DNA of 30,687 nucleotides, taken from Cymbomonas tetramitiformis. Taxonomy: Eukaryota; Chlorophyta; Pyramimonadophyceae; Pyramimonadales; Pyramimonadaceae. The notes beneath the pieces were generated by a model. That model was not told the origin of the DNA. It did no database searches and saw only the letters and a list, made by a program, of their open reading frames with translations. Below, piece by piece: positions 8,647 through 19,411 of this stretch. The stretch is taken from NCBI GenBank assembly GCA_001247695.2, contig LGRX02003696.1, forward strand, positions 1 through 30,687, given 5' to 3'. Position numbers and translations under genes: made by a program. The first letter of the stretch is position 1, and each line of letters begins with the position of its first letter.

Positions 8647-8816
8647 GACAAAGGAGTTACGCTTGGAAGGTTTTGCATGGTGGTCACCCAACAGTTATCA
8701 GTTGTTATTCGGGTGCCACATTCTGCCTTCAGTACTGGGACTATCTCAACCAGTCCTACAGCGATGCACCTGTTCTTCCCACTCTTATGTACGGCTATGG
8801 TGTCAAAGTGTATCAG
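8647..8816 (+). CDS. Second exon-like stretch, unknown protein
   Basis: A 170-nt segment flanked by an acceptor-like ATCTTAG and a donor-like CAG|GTGGGA. One frame gives a protein-like sequence (SYAWKVLHGGHPTVISCYSG, then YWDYLNQSYSDAPVLPTLMY) rich in aromatic residues and with balanced composition, unlike the flanking AT-rich DNA. No domain is recognised. It could belong to the same gene as 7015-7287. Splice sites were judged by eye. Confidence 0.3.
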
Positions 8817-9133
8817 GTGGGATATATATATGCATTATATAACTATCATCTTCTGATCCAATGATGTGCTATTAAGCATGGTATCAGTTTATATATTATA
8901 TATATAGTTCAGCATTCCGCACTTACTCGAGGATGTAAATGCTGAGCGATAGTTAACTTATAGTCATTGGGATGTAGTTTCCCATCCGAGTTTACACTTT
9001 GTTAGTGACGGTGGGTTTAACGTTGTACAGATTTCAACGTTACTTGTGGATGCAGTGGTTTTATCAAAAGCAATCCATCAGAAATCACCAGATCGGAATA
9101 TAAAATGGATATGTGTGTGATCCTATCCACCTT

Positions 9134-9262
9134 CTTCCCTCCTCAAGGAAGTGTGAACACACAGGCAGTTGTCAAGTGCCTTAATACCTCATAATATAGC
9201 ATGCAGTCCTTATAGGAAGCAGCTTATACAGTTTTAGGGTTGTTGCCCTACAGTTCTTGGGT
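9134..9262 (-). promoter_or_regulatory. Promoter module of repeat A
   Basis: On the minus strand: two copies of GGGCAACAACCC-type palindromes (about 9237-9262), then ATTATGAGGTATTAAGGCA where B has TATAAAG, the dyad GGCACTTGACAACTGCC (9164-9180) and CTTCCTTGAGGAGGGAAG (9134-9151). The loss of the clean TATAAA may weaken this copy. Confidence 0.6.
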
Positions 9263-9394
9263 TGTTGCCCGATATATTGTCATGACTGTGCTGATTTCAG
9301 CATGACATAATGCCAAACACAGAGTGTTTCCTATTATATAGGTGGCATTTCAGGGTATATAGTGTTACAGTGACCCTTATCTCCCACAGTGATA

Positions 9395-9714
9395 TTAGGG
9401 TGTTACTTGCCATCAGTAACCCTAAAATATGTCAAATTAAAGCAGTATGAACATTTTTCAAAGAAATTGAAGCAAAACTGCATTTAATATATTACTGTGT
9501 ATCACGTGGTATTTAGGAGAATATATATAATATTAGGGTGTTACAGGTGCTGTACTATTTTGAGCATATTTTTCAATAGCTAATGAAATAGGGTAACGAA
9601 AAAAATGAAACCCAAATTTTCATTTTCAAATCATACGTGTGAGTTTTTCACGTATTTTGTTACAGCAACTATGTATACCCCTAGGTGTTACACACCTGAT
9701 ATTTAGGGTGTTAC
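9395..9714 (-). repeat. Three GTAACACCCTAA sites in repeat A
   Basis: Minus-strand copies at 9395-9406, 9533-9544 and 9703-9714, matching 29161-29172, 29331-29342 (one change) and 29503-29514 in repeat B. They lie upstream of the promoter module and may be binding sites; the ACCCTAA core resembles plant telo-box motifs. Confidence 0.6.
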
Positions 9715-10524
9715 ACGAGATATGACTATGCACATTATGTTTTTCAGATACCTTAATAGGTATAAAATGATAATCCGTGAAAAAATGGAGTCCGAATTTC
9801 AATTTTGAAATCTCCCGCAATGGGTTTTTACCCATTTTTCACCATTCTGGCCACTTATATATGTACTTCAGTATATATATAGCGGTGTGTGTGTAATGTG
9901 CAAGTTACAGAACTCATGCAACTTATCTCACTTTTGCACATGGTATTTTTCATGGCATAATAGTGAAGATATCTGATGGTCAACATCTGTGGTTGAACAT
10001 ATATATGGGTTTTGCTGATTTGAAACCCATGGAAGTTGGTCCACTTCCCAATGATAATATTAGGTGTATCAACTTTAAGCGAGTCTGTCACTTAAGTGAT
10101 AACTTGTCAGAACCTATTATCTACTTGGGCATATGGCAGTGCACTGAAAGAATATCAAGTGATATCTTTAGTTTCCAAGCAGATCTGGACATAGCTTGAT
10201 AAATAAATCTAAGCAGTCTCACACAACACAACAGTGTGTGTGTGTAATGTCCACAACAACCTCTATCAGATGTCAATATATAATTACTGATCTGAGAGTG
10301 TTACATGCAATCTGAACTGATCAATTCTGAATCAATTGTCATAGTGCATTGTAGTTGTTGTTGTTGCTCCAGCGATGATATGTGGGACGAATGGACAATG
10401 CTCAGCAATGACCAGCTGCTTATTTTGAGCATTGTATAATGCCTTCGGGTCTGGAGATATCTCCATCCAGCCCTACAGCATGTTGGTTGATTCTGTCCCA
10501 TATCTATCGCCATCACTTGACATC

Positions 10525-11224
10525 CAGCTGCTATCGTGATCAAGCTGGATGGTGCTATGTATTATGTGTTGATATGATTATTGATCATTACACTTTCGAG
10601 TCAGTGCATTATCAACTTACATAGTAGTGTCAGTGACTTAATTATTACACTTGTGAATCAGTGTAATGTCATTATACTTAATGATACATAGTACATAAGT
10701 TGCAGTGACTTGTGTATGCAGTGATTTATGTAAGGTACTTTCTGATTGAGTACACTGTGTGTGTGAGATTTGTGCTACTACACACACTTGTATATAGGTA
10801 ATTACTGATTCATTACACTATACCAAGTTGATCTATCATATAGGATGATCTGTATACCAATCACAGAATGTATCTAACATGATGTATATCAGCTTAGTTA
10901 GTGACTGTAATCCTGCATATCTCATCTGCAGTGATGAGTTGCTTTGGTCTATTTCACATATGGTTCCGGTGAGCATTCCTTTCAGTGATCCACAATAGAA
11001 CAAATATACTCATCCCAAATCCTGCGTCAGAGTATATTGAGCTAATTATTGTGTTAAGACCACTGAATAGGCACCTTACACCATATGGGTTCAAATATAG
11101 TTTACATGCACAGCATGTATGCTTATGTGCAATGTCTGATGCATTATTATATGAGACCATATATACCAGCCGCTATCGTGATCAAGCTGGTTTATGCATG
11201 ACAGCTGCTAACGTGATCAAGCTG
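10525..11224 (+). repeat. Three copies of a 23-bp motif in repeat A
   Basis: Copies at 10525-10547, 11167-11189 and 11202-11224, each reading CAGCTGCTATCGTGATCAAG plus GCTG-type end with at most two changes. The ends CAGCT/AGCTG are inverted. Repeat B has the same three at 28332-28354, 27726-27748 and 27691-27713. The last two are spaced 35 bp in both arms. Confidence 0.75.
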
Positions 11225-11446
11225 AATGCATAAATGTATGCACATGTCACAATGACATAGTTGCTCAGTATTATAATGCACATGTATTATAATGTACATC
11301 TGCTGCATGCACTTGGTATATACTGAATGATTAGTATATACTGCAAGTGTGTGTGTGGTGCTGCAAGTATTATAATCACTGCACACCCAAATAATTGTAC
11401 ACACTATGATGTTTGCTGCACAACATCCACGTATCTGTCATACTGA

Positions 11447-11448
<2 letters not shown>

Positions 11449-11484
<36 letters not shown>
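11449..11484. repeat. (GT)n microsatellite
   Basis: Uninterrupted GT run of about 18 units in repeat A. The corresponding CA run in repeat B is at 27540-27570. Confidence 0.95.
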
Positions 11485-11487
<3 letters not shown>

Positions 11488-11908
11488 GCTACTCACAAAG
11501 TATATAGTACACACTCATGATTGCAAGCTTGTATGTGAATCTGACAGTGAATGGATAAGTATTATCTTTCATGTGCAAGCATCACAGACTTGTATAGCAT
11601 GCTGCATATTATACTGTCATCATGCGTCATCTGTTCATGACAAATCTGCAGGTATGTATAATCCTGTGAAGATAACCATGATGCGCGCAGACGAGTGATT
11701 ATTGCAACTATTTGAAATGACGATATTTTGATGACGAAATCAGTATACGCATCAAAACTGCAAGGTAATCGTTCAGTGCAGAAGCGATTTATTGTGATTA
11801 TCAAAGTCGCTATGGTGCGCGCTGCGAATAATGAGCACATCTCTGTCGCAATATGTACGGCATATGATACAAATGCCATTTTTCGCACGGATCATATTCT
11901 GATGATGA

Positions 11909-12166
11909 TACCGGAATATCCAAGTACACTAGATATCAGAAAGTCCCGTACTCGTGTGGATAAACTGTCTAAGATAAATAAACCCTAAGCTAGATATACC
12001 CGGAACGGTCTCGGACGTCTGATCTCGGAGTCTAGCCTACCTGTGACACCGCGTGTGTCACAGTACGAACCTACAGATCAGTCAGCAGTCCAGTGTTGGT
12101 CCTAGGGATCTGTCATAGGGGCCTGACCGGGACTCCCAGTCAGGGCTGCCTATACAGATTTCAGCA
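11909..12166 (-). repeat. 3' LTR of element 1
   Basis: Matches 15235-15488 except for one 4-bp length difference near 12020. Contains an inverted repeat CTGTGACAC/GTGTCACAG around 12042-12062. The near identity points to a recent insertion. Confidence 0.92.
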
Positions 12167-12492
12167 CACCACCCCAACACTGTGGGTGGTGACTGGCTAG
12201 GAGAGTCAGAAAATGTAAAGCTGTAAGTGTTAGGGCAGGAGCCAGGGTGACAAGGCCTAACTGCTAATCTAACTGTGCAATTCTGATACACAAATTAGAA
12301 CCCTCTAGCTAGCACAAGAGCAGAAACTCACAGGCAATTAAGGTCCTGGTAAACTACTGAAACGCTCTGTGTCAGCAAGTCAAATTGAAGATTTCAAAGG
12401 TGTCAAAGCAAAACCATAAACCAGAAAAATTGTTGAAGTCACCGGAGTTCCGCACACCACCATGTCGGTGTGCATCCAGAGTGAACAAGAAG

Positions 12493-14852
12493 TCAATCGA
12501 CGGCATCGTAGTAGTCAGCGGTGGCCTCTCGGAGATCCATACCATAGTAGGATGTAAAGAAACCAGCTCCATAATAGTGCTCCACATCGAGAGGACCGCT
12601 CTCATGTAAGGCCATGCCGTAGTAGTAGGCCATGCCAATCCCCAAATCTGCCTGAGACAAATCCTGAAAGGCTAGCAGGCTCAGAGTGTCAGGAGGCTCG
12701 GGCGGCTGAAGCGGCGGCACATCGTGAGCCAACAAGAAATCCTGAGCCGGGTTCATCGACTCAACAAAATCATTCGTAGAGTAAAATGACGGAGTCCCCC
12801 AATCGAGATCACCACCAGGCGAAGGCATCTCCGTAGCCGGTGCACATGCCGACACAGCAGAAGCTGTGGAAGCCGAAACACCTGCACCTACACCTGCACC
12901 TACACCTGCAAAAGAAATGCACAAGAGAGAAAGCATGGCGAGAGCGCCGATTGCCGGCGTGTCAAAGCCGAAAGGCGGCACACCGCACCCGATAGCACCG
13001 GCCGGAGCTCGCGGCTTCACCGCGAAAGTACCGTCGGCGAAATCCTCGTAGTCGTCCGTGTCATAGCCTGTCAGGTCAGACGGGTGGACGGCGGCGTGAT
13101 TCACCGTCTGCACGAAGCCTCCGAACTCACCGCATGTCGCCTCCGTGGTGGTTACCCGCGCCGATTGAGTTGGCGCGGGCTCCACATCCTCCACCTGCGA
13201 AACAGGCATAGCAGGGGCCGGCACGGCGGACGCCGATGCCGCCGCACCACCTGCCGGAACCTGCCCCTCCGGTGTGATCCCTACCGCAGCGGCAGGGCCA
13301 CACACCAGAGCCGATGCATGCCCCTCCGCCCCGCTCCCAGGAATGAAATATGCGTGGGTAAAATGTACCTTTTCTTGGGCGGCCTGAACCTCAGAGGTGA
13401 GGGCATCAAGCCGCCGCAAGATGTCCTCGTCGTCGGTCCCGCCAGAAGGCGGAGGCGGCACGGAGAAACCGTAGGCCGCCACGTCGATCCCACCGACGCC
13501 GTCCGTGGAGAGCACCGCGGGCGGACCATACGCCAACGCCGCATGCGAGAATGCCTCCGGTCCAATGTCTGCCGCGTCCTGGAAGACCTGCACGAGCGCC
13601 AATGCGTGCAGGCCCTCCGCGTCCTCCTGCTCAATGGGAATGCAGAAAGCCGCAGCCGTGGCCGGCGAGTGTTGGCGACCGCCAAGCGGGCAGTCGCGGT
13701 ACGGGTGATACACCTCACCTTTACCGGCCTTGCGGCAGCGGTGGCACAGCGGCTTCGCCTTCATGCTGTCGCGGTCAAAGCCGACCGCGGGGGGGTTGCC
13801 TGCACCCACGCGAAACCCCCTCGGATGCTGCTTCCCCCGATGCTGCGGCTGCGGCTGCTGTCCCCCGCCCGCACGGCCACCTCGCACCAAGGCCTTTAAG
13901 GCCGCGATCTCCTCGAGGAGCACCGTGTACTCCGACGACGTGACCAGAGCGGAGGGCGTACCGCCCGTCCCCAGCACCTGCTTCTCACGCGCTGTCGCCC
14001 CATCGTCCGACTGCGCCCATGCCTGGAAGATGGCCACGACGAGAGCCTGAAGCGAGCGGAGAGTGACCCCGTTGAGGTCACCCGCAAGCGGATAACGCAC
14101 CTTCACCGCCGCGTAAAAGATTGGGTCGATGCGGTTGTAGAGCGAAAGCTTGCGGGTCTCGTCGGTGGGCCGCCAGTCAGGAGCGCGGTTATCCCGCACC
14201 AGACGTTGCTCGCGAGCCAAGATCGGCTGCGGGTCAACGCCTGCGGGATAACGAAGAGCCGCGTGCTCCTGCTGGTGGCTCTCGCGTAAGACTGCCGGCA
14301 CGCTCCCCTTGATGATGTCGATGAGAGCTCGACGTCCATCTCGGTCAGCCGAAGAGTCCGTACCCCGAAGCCAGGTGTCAGCCACAGAGTTCCGCTCCAC
14401 GACGAGGGCCAAGACGTCATAGAGGAGTCCATTAACCCTCTCGATGACCAGAGAGGTGGGGTCGTCGAGGTCAAAGGGGGCGAAGTCCAGCCCAGCGGAC
14501 TCAAACTCGGTCCGAAGCTGCACCACCAACTCGGAGAGGCGGTCGGTGTCGTCGGTACCACGATAATGATGTTTCTTGGAACAAGGATATCCTCGCGGAT
14601 ACCCTTGGCCCAAGCCCGATGCAAGCGCCCCTTGTACACCGCGTCAACCGTGGCATGCTGGTCGACTAGGTGCTTCCGCAACGCGACAGCGGTGTCGGAG
14701 TTGCTGGAAGCAGAAGGGGGCACCACAGGTGGGGTGCTAGCGGTCGGAGTGTCCCGAACCGCATCCAAAAGCCGTATTGAGGCGTCCAAATCGGAGTCCC
14801 TCAATAGGCGTTTGCGAGCTCGTGTAGATGTCGCCATACTTCTGAAAGCCAT
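12493..14852 (-). CDS. gag: Gag-like protein of element 1, split by a frameshift
   Basis: The N-terminal part reads from ATG at 14852 or 14837 (MATSTRARKRLLRDS) in one frame; the rest (to the stop at 12493) is in the frame reached by a -1 step, with the change somewhere in about 14560-14613. I saw no standard slippery heptamer, so mutation and programmed shift are both open. Features in the long part (numbered from Met at 14613): DGRRALIDIIK core shared with element 2; CX2CX9HX4C zinc-binding candidate (C290, C293, H303, C308), longer in the loop than a normal knuckle; a Gly/Pro/Ala-rich region; a hydrophobic segment (about 552-577, GALAMLSLLCISFAG), probably membrane-spanning; and an acidic, Tyr-rich tail. 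Known: Gag forms the particle and binds RNA. The membrane-like segment is unusual for Gag. No Pol domain is present. Confidence 0.75.
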
Positions 14853-15234
14853 AGAAAAGATGATGCGCGGTAGCACGTTTGGGTGTTGTGGCGGAAACGG
14901 AGCGAAGACGTAACGGCAGAACGTGCGGAGCGGCGAAAAGAGCGGGGGGCACTTGCAAATGTCGATGTGGTCGAAGGTGTCCGGAGCACCAGCCCAAAAT
15001 ACGTAAACCAGCGGGATCAGGGCAGGTAAAGTAACGCAAATGAACATTGCCAAAACCGAGCAATAGCAACGAGCGGTGCCCATGACTCGCAGCCGCAAGA
15101 GACGTCTACCGTAAAGTCATGTCCAAATCCTAGTCGCACCCAAACGCGCAAGTGCGCACCACCTCTTCAAGCGGCTGCTTAGCCAATCATGGCCAAGAAG
15201 CAAGTGGAATGAAAACGTGGATGGGGCCACGACC

Positions 15235-15488
15235 TACCGGAATATCCAAGTACACTAGATATCAGAAAGTCCCGTACTCGTGTGGATAAACTGTCTAAGA
15301 TAAATAAACCCTAAGCTAGATATACCCGGAACGGTCTCGGACGGTCTCGGAGTCTAGCCTACCTGTGACACCGCGTGTGTCACAGTACGAACCTACAGAT
15401 CAGTCAGCAGTCCAGTGTTGGTCCTAGGGATCTGTCATAGGGGCCTGACCGGGACTCCCAGTCAGGGCTGCCTATACAGATTTCAGCA
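15235..15488 (-). repeat. 5' LTR of element 1
   Basis: The upstream LTR on the coding strand. Transcription would start here and run leftwards into gag. The body before the first ATG (14837 or 14852) is about 380 bp, similar to the 372-bp leader of element 2. Confidence 0.92.
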
Positions 15489-15984
15489 GATGGTTTATTC
15501 ATCCGCGTCTCAATATGTCGAATCTCGTACAATTGCGAATGATAACTGCGCATGTGTGCGATCGGCATGCTGTATGCACACCTTCTCGCGCTGTTATCTC
15601 TGACGATATGTACGAACAAGTGCGATTGCGACGATGTCTCCACGCGCACTGTTTTCGCTGTTTATTATGCAGCGGTCGATATTATGCAGATATGTTGATA
15701 TGTGCGACTGCTGCGGCGCCTAATGATATACGCGCTCCGCAAACCTGCGCACACAAAATTCAATATCTACTGCTGCACTCACACTAGATGCGTCCTCGTT
15801 CGTCGCCTTGACGAGACGGAGAATACCAACTGTTAGGGCTTCGCTAGCAAGCGAATAGATATATGATATAAGGCGAGGCTATTATTGAACGTTAATAGCT
15901 CACGCAACGTATGTGTGGATATGAGTGCAGCGCTTCTCCAGAAGTGACTGCTGTAGCTCAACGCTACCTCATTTACGCAATGCC

Positions 15985-16260
15985 CCGCATCTCATAGATG
16001 CCACCACAATTGGGTTGTGAACCCAAGGCATTGGTTGAACAATCAGTATCGGCTGAACGAATAAGCCATATGATACTCGCATGCTTGTTCAGAACATGCT
16101 TGAAGCGAAGATGAGTTTTCTCCGAACACTTTCGGTTCTTCAAGACTTCATCTTGCTTTGCCATCTCGATGCCACAATCCTGGCCTCTCGATGACAGGTG
16201 TCACTCAAGTCTCACCTTGAGTAAATGACAGATGGTATGACTGTACATGTCATAGTCGAC
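15985..16260 (-). repeat. Hairpin-rich 5' region of repeat A
   Basis: Contains TTGGGTT-GTG-AACCCAA (16010-16026), GCATG...CATGC near 16080, TGACA-GG-TGTCA near 16194 and ACTCAAG/CTTGAGT near 16204-16223. Two of these hairpins are kept in the diverged copy C with paired base changes, suggesting that the structure rather than the exact sequence is under selection. Confidence 0.6.
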
Positions 16261-16290
16261 CGTACTGACGACTGTCTGTCATTATAATAT

Positions 16291-16415
16291 ATGACATGAC
16301 ATGACATGACATGACACGACACGACACGACATGACATGACATGACATGACATGACATGACATGACATGGTATGACATGTCTGACAGGTATGACACGTATG
16401 ACATGTATGACACAT
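16291..16415. repeat. TGACA pentanucleotide array at the outer end of repeat A
   Basis: About 16 units of ACATG/ACACG, becoming irregular towards the TG end at 16439. Copies C (22365-22512) and B (about 22860-22930) carry the same array with different lengths. Confidence 0.9.
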
Positions 16416-16439
16416 GTGTCATCGGTCATAACCCTGACA

Positions 16440-17186
16440 AGAGGTATCATAAACTTTATTGCAAGGTTCACATATATAATATACCGTTCATATCTACCTA
16501 TATACCGTTCGGGTATATTGTGCTACAACTAGTATACATACTGAACGGCATGAGATCGGCCAACAAAAGCCAGCCCACCATCATCCCAGTGGATGTGAGA
16601 AAGCAAATCAAGACACAACTAGTATACATACACACACGCACAGACACATGCCCACACCCGCGACTTAGATAGGCCGGGATCGGTCACAATTATAATGGAC
16701 ACCATGGAGCATATTTTGAAGGTGCCCAGGAGTTCCAGTCGATTAAACATGTTAAGCAAGGCATTCCTCGCCATATACGAGCTGCACCCGCGTTGCGATG
16801 TGGGACGAGTTAGGCCCCTAAAACCCATGAAACATGCCACTTCTTATTTTTCGTAGTTTTGCGTGCTCCAGAATAACCACTTTCCACACGTGTTGAAGCC
16901 GGCAAATACCGATTCTTCAACTTTTGTTTGCATATAAAAACGGGTCAAAACATACAATAGCTACTTCTATGCATATAGCGGATGATGCACAATGATCATT
17001 ATAATCCCCAGCCTATCGAACTGAGTCACGGATGTGGTCACATATATAAAGTTAGCTAGCTAGATCGATCGATCACGATAGATAGATAGATGAGGATAGC
17101 CAAAACCAGCCGAAAGAAGAGCTGCTGGAATTACCACCACCGCTGCACTTGTGCAGGACTCATATGCCTATTTAATTACATTCTGC
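16440..17186. other. Spacer without a recognised gene
   Basis: The first 35 bases (GAGGTATCATAAACTTTATT...) resemble 17740-17775, so a short dispersed repeat lies next to the end of repeat A. ACTAGTATACATAC occurs twice (about 16527 and 16618). A GC-richer stretch (16670-16830) has open frames but no recognisable protein. GATAGATAGA and CGATCGATC runs lie near 17060-17090. Confidence 0.5.
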
Positions 17187-17194
17187 CTCACTAC

Positions 17195-17697
17195 CAAGGC
17201 ACGGTATCGATATCTCCGATATCTGATATATCGGTATATCGGCGATATCGGTATTAGTCGACAATTCTTTTACGACATATCGGGATATGAATATCTGTCG
17301 ACAACTTTTCACCACATATCAAAATATGTCGACAACTCCGAAGCACATATCAATATCTGTCGACAACTCGGAAGCAGCTCGTATCAATATCTGCCGACAC
17401 ATGACGAGCACCGATTGTGATATCGATATCGACCGGTGATATCGATATCGGAAAGGATGAATGCAGTGCGGACTTGCAAAACTGCACAAAAACGATCCGA
17501 CGGCAAATTGACTTAGGGGGATTTCCTCGCTACAAGCACTTCACCTTCAAGTATTTGACTCGTCGGGCGAGGGGCAAGATGGCACCCCTCATCATATGCG
17601 TGTAAGCTTTGCCAAAAAAAAAACTTTGATCAGTAGAGGATTGCCGTACTCCCGACCCACGGTGGAGGCAAACAGGCGATATGTAAATAGTAGTGTA

Positions 17698-17729
<32 letters not shown>

Positions 17730-18557
17730 GGAGAGAGAGAGGTATCAGAAACGTTATTGTAAGGTTCACATCTCACAATTGAAATGTTAAAGGCACAACA
17801 CGTAAAAAAACTCATTCAAATGCCAGAACATCTACCTAAATCAACATCATGCAAATTCCCAGCGTTCACCCATGTTGATAATCATGACTAGCCCCGCAAG
17901 CAATTCCGTAGCCCTGCGAGCCGTGCAAGGCAACCACCATCCGCTGCAACCAATAGGTCGAAAAGCTCCGCGTGCTCCAAGTTGCATCATCCTCCTCCTG
18001 AAACAATCGGTCTCGCATGCGTTGTGCAGAACTGTCGAGGAACTTCCGCGCCGATTTCCCCAAACCTCCAAAATACTCCATCGCAAAAGGCACAAGCGCG
18101 TGTGAGGCCAGAGTGGCCGTACGATGCCCTCTTGGCTCGCTCATGTACCGCCGCAGCCCGCAACGGCTCCTGAGCAGCCCGGTCTACATACGAGGCACAA
18201 CAAGGAAATGCAAGGCACACGTCAATCATGCTACGTCAATCACGATATGTGTATTATATGCAGTAGTAAGTTGAATCCACCGCTAATATATCGATAATTC
18301 GATATCTGTGATATATATATATATATATATATCAATATCGTTTAGAACCTATGAATATCAATATCAATTAACAACTCGGTAGGACATATCAATATCCTTC
18401 GACAACTCGGTAGGACATCGATCAATATATGCCGGCAAGTCATTAGCTCATATAAATATCTGTCGACAAATCAATAGCTCATATCCGTATCTGTCGACAG
18501 CAATTTTGACATATCAAAATTTGTCGATATTTCTTTTGCAACCGATACTGTACCGTG
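17195..18557. mobile_element. Non-autonomous hAT-type DNA transposon, 1363 bp
   Basis: Left end CAAGGCACGGTATCGATAT and right end (reverse strand) CACGGTACAGTATCGGTTG align over 19 positions with the termini of the MITE at 21623-21895. The flanks CTCACTAC (17187-17194) and CTTACTAC (18558-18565) are an 8-bp target duplication with one change, as expected for hAT. Subterminal repeats of about 30 bp centred on TGTCGACA and ending ACAACTCGG lie at 17265-17400 and 18350-18500 and are probable transposase-binding sites. The middle holds (TA)n(GA)n at 17698-17742, a (TA)n run near 18312-18332, and a LINE-like fragment. No transposase gene is seen. Confidence 0.85.
17866..18229 (-). pseudogene. C-terminal fragment of a LINE-like reverse transcriptase ORF
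   Basis: Two overlapping minus-strand frames together read like the tail of algal/protist non-LTR reverse transcriptases: DRAAQEPLRAAAVHERAKRA in one frame (from 18229), then PFAMEYFGGLGKSARKFL and YWLQRMVVALHGSQG in the other (to 17866). The frame change near 18100-18140 marks it as decayed. It lies wholly inside the hAT element, so it was probably captured. Assignment rests on memory of the residue pattern. Confidence 0.45.
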
Positions 18558-18565
18558 CTTACTAC

Positions 18566-19411
18566 AAAAGCGACTGGCGTGAATGATACGACTATGTCCA
18601 TGTCATCGAATTTTGTGTGGATTCATTAAAGAGAGATAGCAGAATTGACGATTCAGTTTCGTGTACACGATTGCACACATAGTCTCTCTCGCTACACAAA
18701 CTCGGAAAATTCGACAAGGTCGTCCCAAAGTCTGTGTTGAAGGCCCTTTGACCCACCGATAGGTGTACAAGCTTTCATAAACCATCGAGACATGGTGTGC
18801 TTCAAATGCCATTTAGGAATTTGTATTCTATTCCTTACATCAACGTAAATCCAAATTAATCAATAAAGTTGGAGTCGCGGGCGTACCGTCCGTTACGATC
18901 GAGTCAATGAAAAGCTTACTTCTTGGATAGAGTGGGCGACAATTGGACCAGGTGGTTCTCATATGCCATACCATACGTACATACTTCGAGTATGTCTTCA
19001 AGTACCGTGTTGTGCTCCGAGAGGTGGCGAAGAGAGGCCAATAATACATAGGAATCTTGAAGGAGTTTGTTACCTTAAAAGTTTTCTCGGGAGAAGTGGC
19101 TGTAACGTTGCTGCATTGAGATAAGTCAAACAAACACTTTAACTAAGTCAAAAGAATACTTAACTACTTTCACACGGACTTGGAAGGCACCCCCATAACG
19201 TCGTTGATTCCGCGCACCAGATCCGAAGGTTCCCCTGCAAAAGTGCCAAGCGCCCTCACATCGGAGTGACAGTACTACTTATATGTTTCGAATAAACAAT
19301 GTGTTAAAGTAATGACCCAACAAGGCACCTTTGCGACGAAAGGCAGAGCTTTGGCTCAAATTGGGGAATAAGAGGAGTAACCACTGAAAGTGAAAGCAAG
19401 CGACGAGTTTA
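18566..19411. other. Intergenic region downstream of ALG13
   Basis: No recognised gene. A 97-codon minus-strand frame at 18840-19133 has no known motif. The region close to 19412 is expected to hold the ALG13 3' untranslated part and polyadenylation signal; AATAAA is present on the plus strand only (about 19290), so no signal can be assigned. Confidence 0.4.

Larger units (their letters stand above)
11909..15488 (-). mobile_element. Element 1: gag-only LTR retrotransposon nested in repeat A
   Basis: Two LTRs (11909-12166, 258 bp; 15235-15488, 254 bp) flank 3.07 kb. The flanks are GATGA (11904-11908) and GATGG (15489-15493), a 5-bp target duplication with one change. Repeat B at about 27100-27125 (reverse strand) shows the uninterrupted target, which lines up base for base when the element and one duplication are removed. 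On the coding (minus) strand the LTR starts TGCTG and ends CCGGTA. A possible primer-binding TGG starts 5 nt inside the 5' LTR (TGGCCCCATCC), and GGGGTGGTG lies directly before the 3' LTR as a polypurine-like tract. No RT, integrase or protease is seen, so it is non-autonomous. Confidence 0.92.
9124..16439 (-). mobile_element. Repeat A: giant LTR-like sequence, minus orientation, interrupted by element 1
   Basis: This is the reverse complement of 22844-29829 (repeat B) over its length, apart from the nested insertions. It starts TGTCAGGG at 16439 (minus strand), runs through a TGACA pentamer array, a hairpin-rich stretch and AT-rich sequence, and ends at 9124 just after the promoter module. 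Length without element 1 is about 3.73 kb. Over one 237-bp stretch (9963-10199 against 28676-28912) I count 8 differences, 97% identity. The start TG and the position of B before a gag gene suggest a long LTR, but no 5-bp duplication was found around A and no gag follows it, so it may be truncated or a solo copy. No conserved coding sequence is seen within it. Confidence 0.7.

Noticed and set aside
9124..9124. 5-bp target duplication around repeat A
   Set aside because: GATCC before 9124 and AGAGG after 16439 do not match, so no duplication is claimed.
9855..10091. 78-codon frame on the opposite strand, also present at 28784-29020
   Set aside because: It is conserved only because the DNA is repeated; low-complexity, no motif.
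9963..10199. 78-codon frame conserved in both arms (also 28676-28912)
   Set aside because: Of 8 nucleotide differences, 7 change the amino acid, as expected without selection on protein. It also starts with GTG and lies antisense to the repeat.
13084..13943. Plus-strand frames of up to 271 codons over element 1 gag
   Set aside because: Arg-rich, low-complexity translations antisense to gag; high GC explains their length.
16005..16090. tRNA gene around GGGTTGTGAACCC
   Set aside because: No cloverleaf with acceptor stem and T-arm GGTTCGA could be drawn.
16212..16471. Cys/His-Val-Met repeat 'proteins' from the TGACA arrays (also 22216-22596)
   Set aside because: Translations of pentanucleotide repeats in every frame; no evidence of coding.
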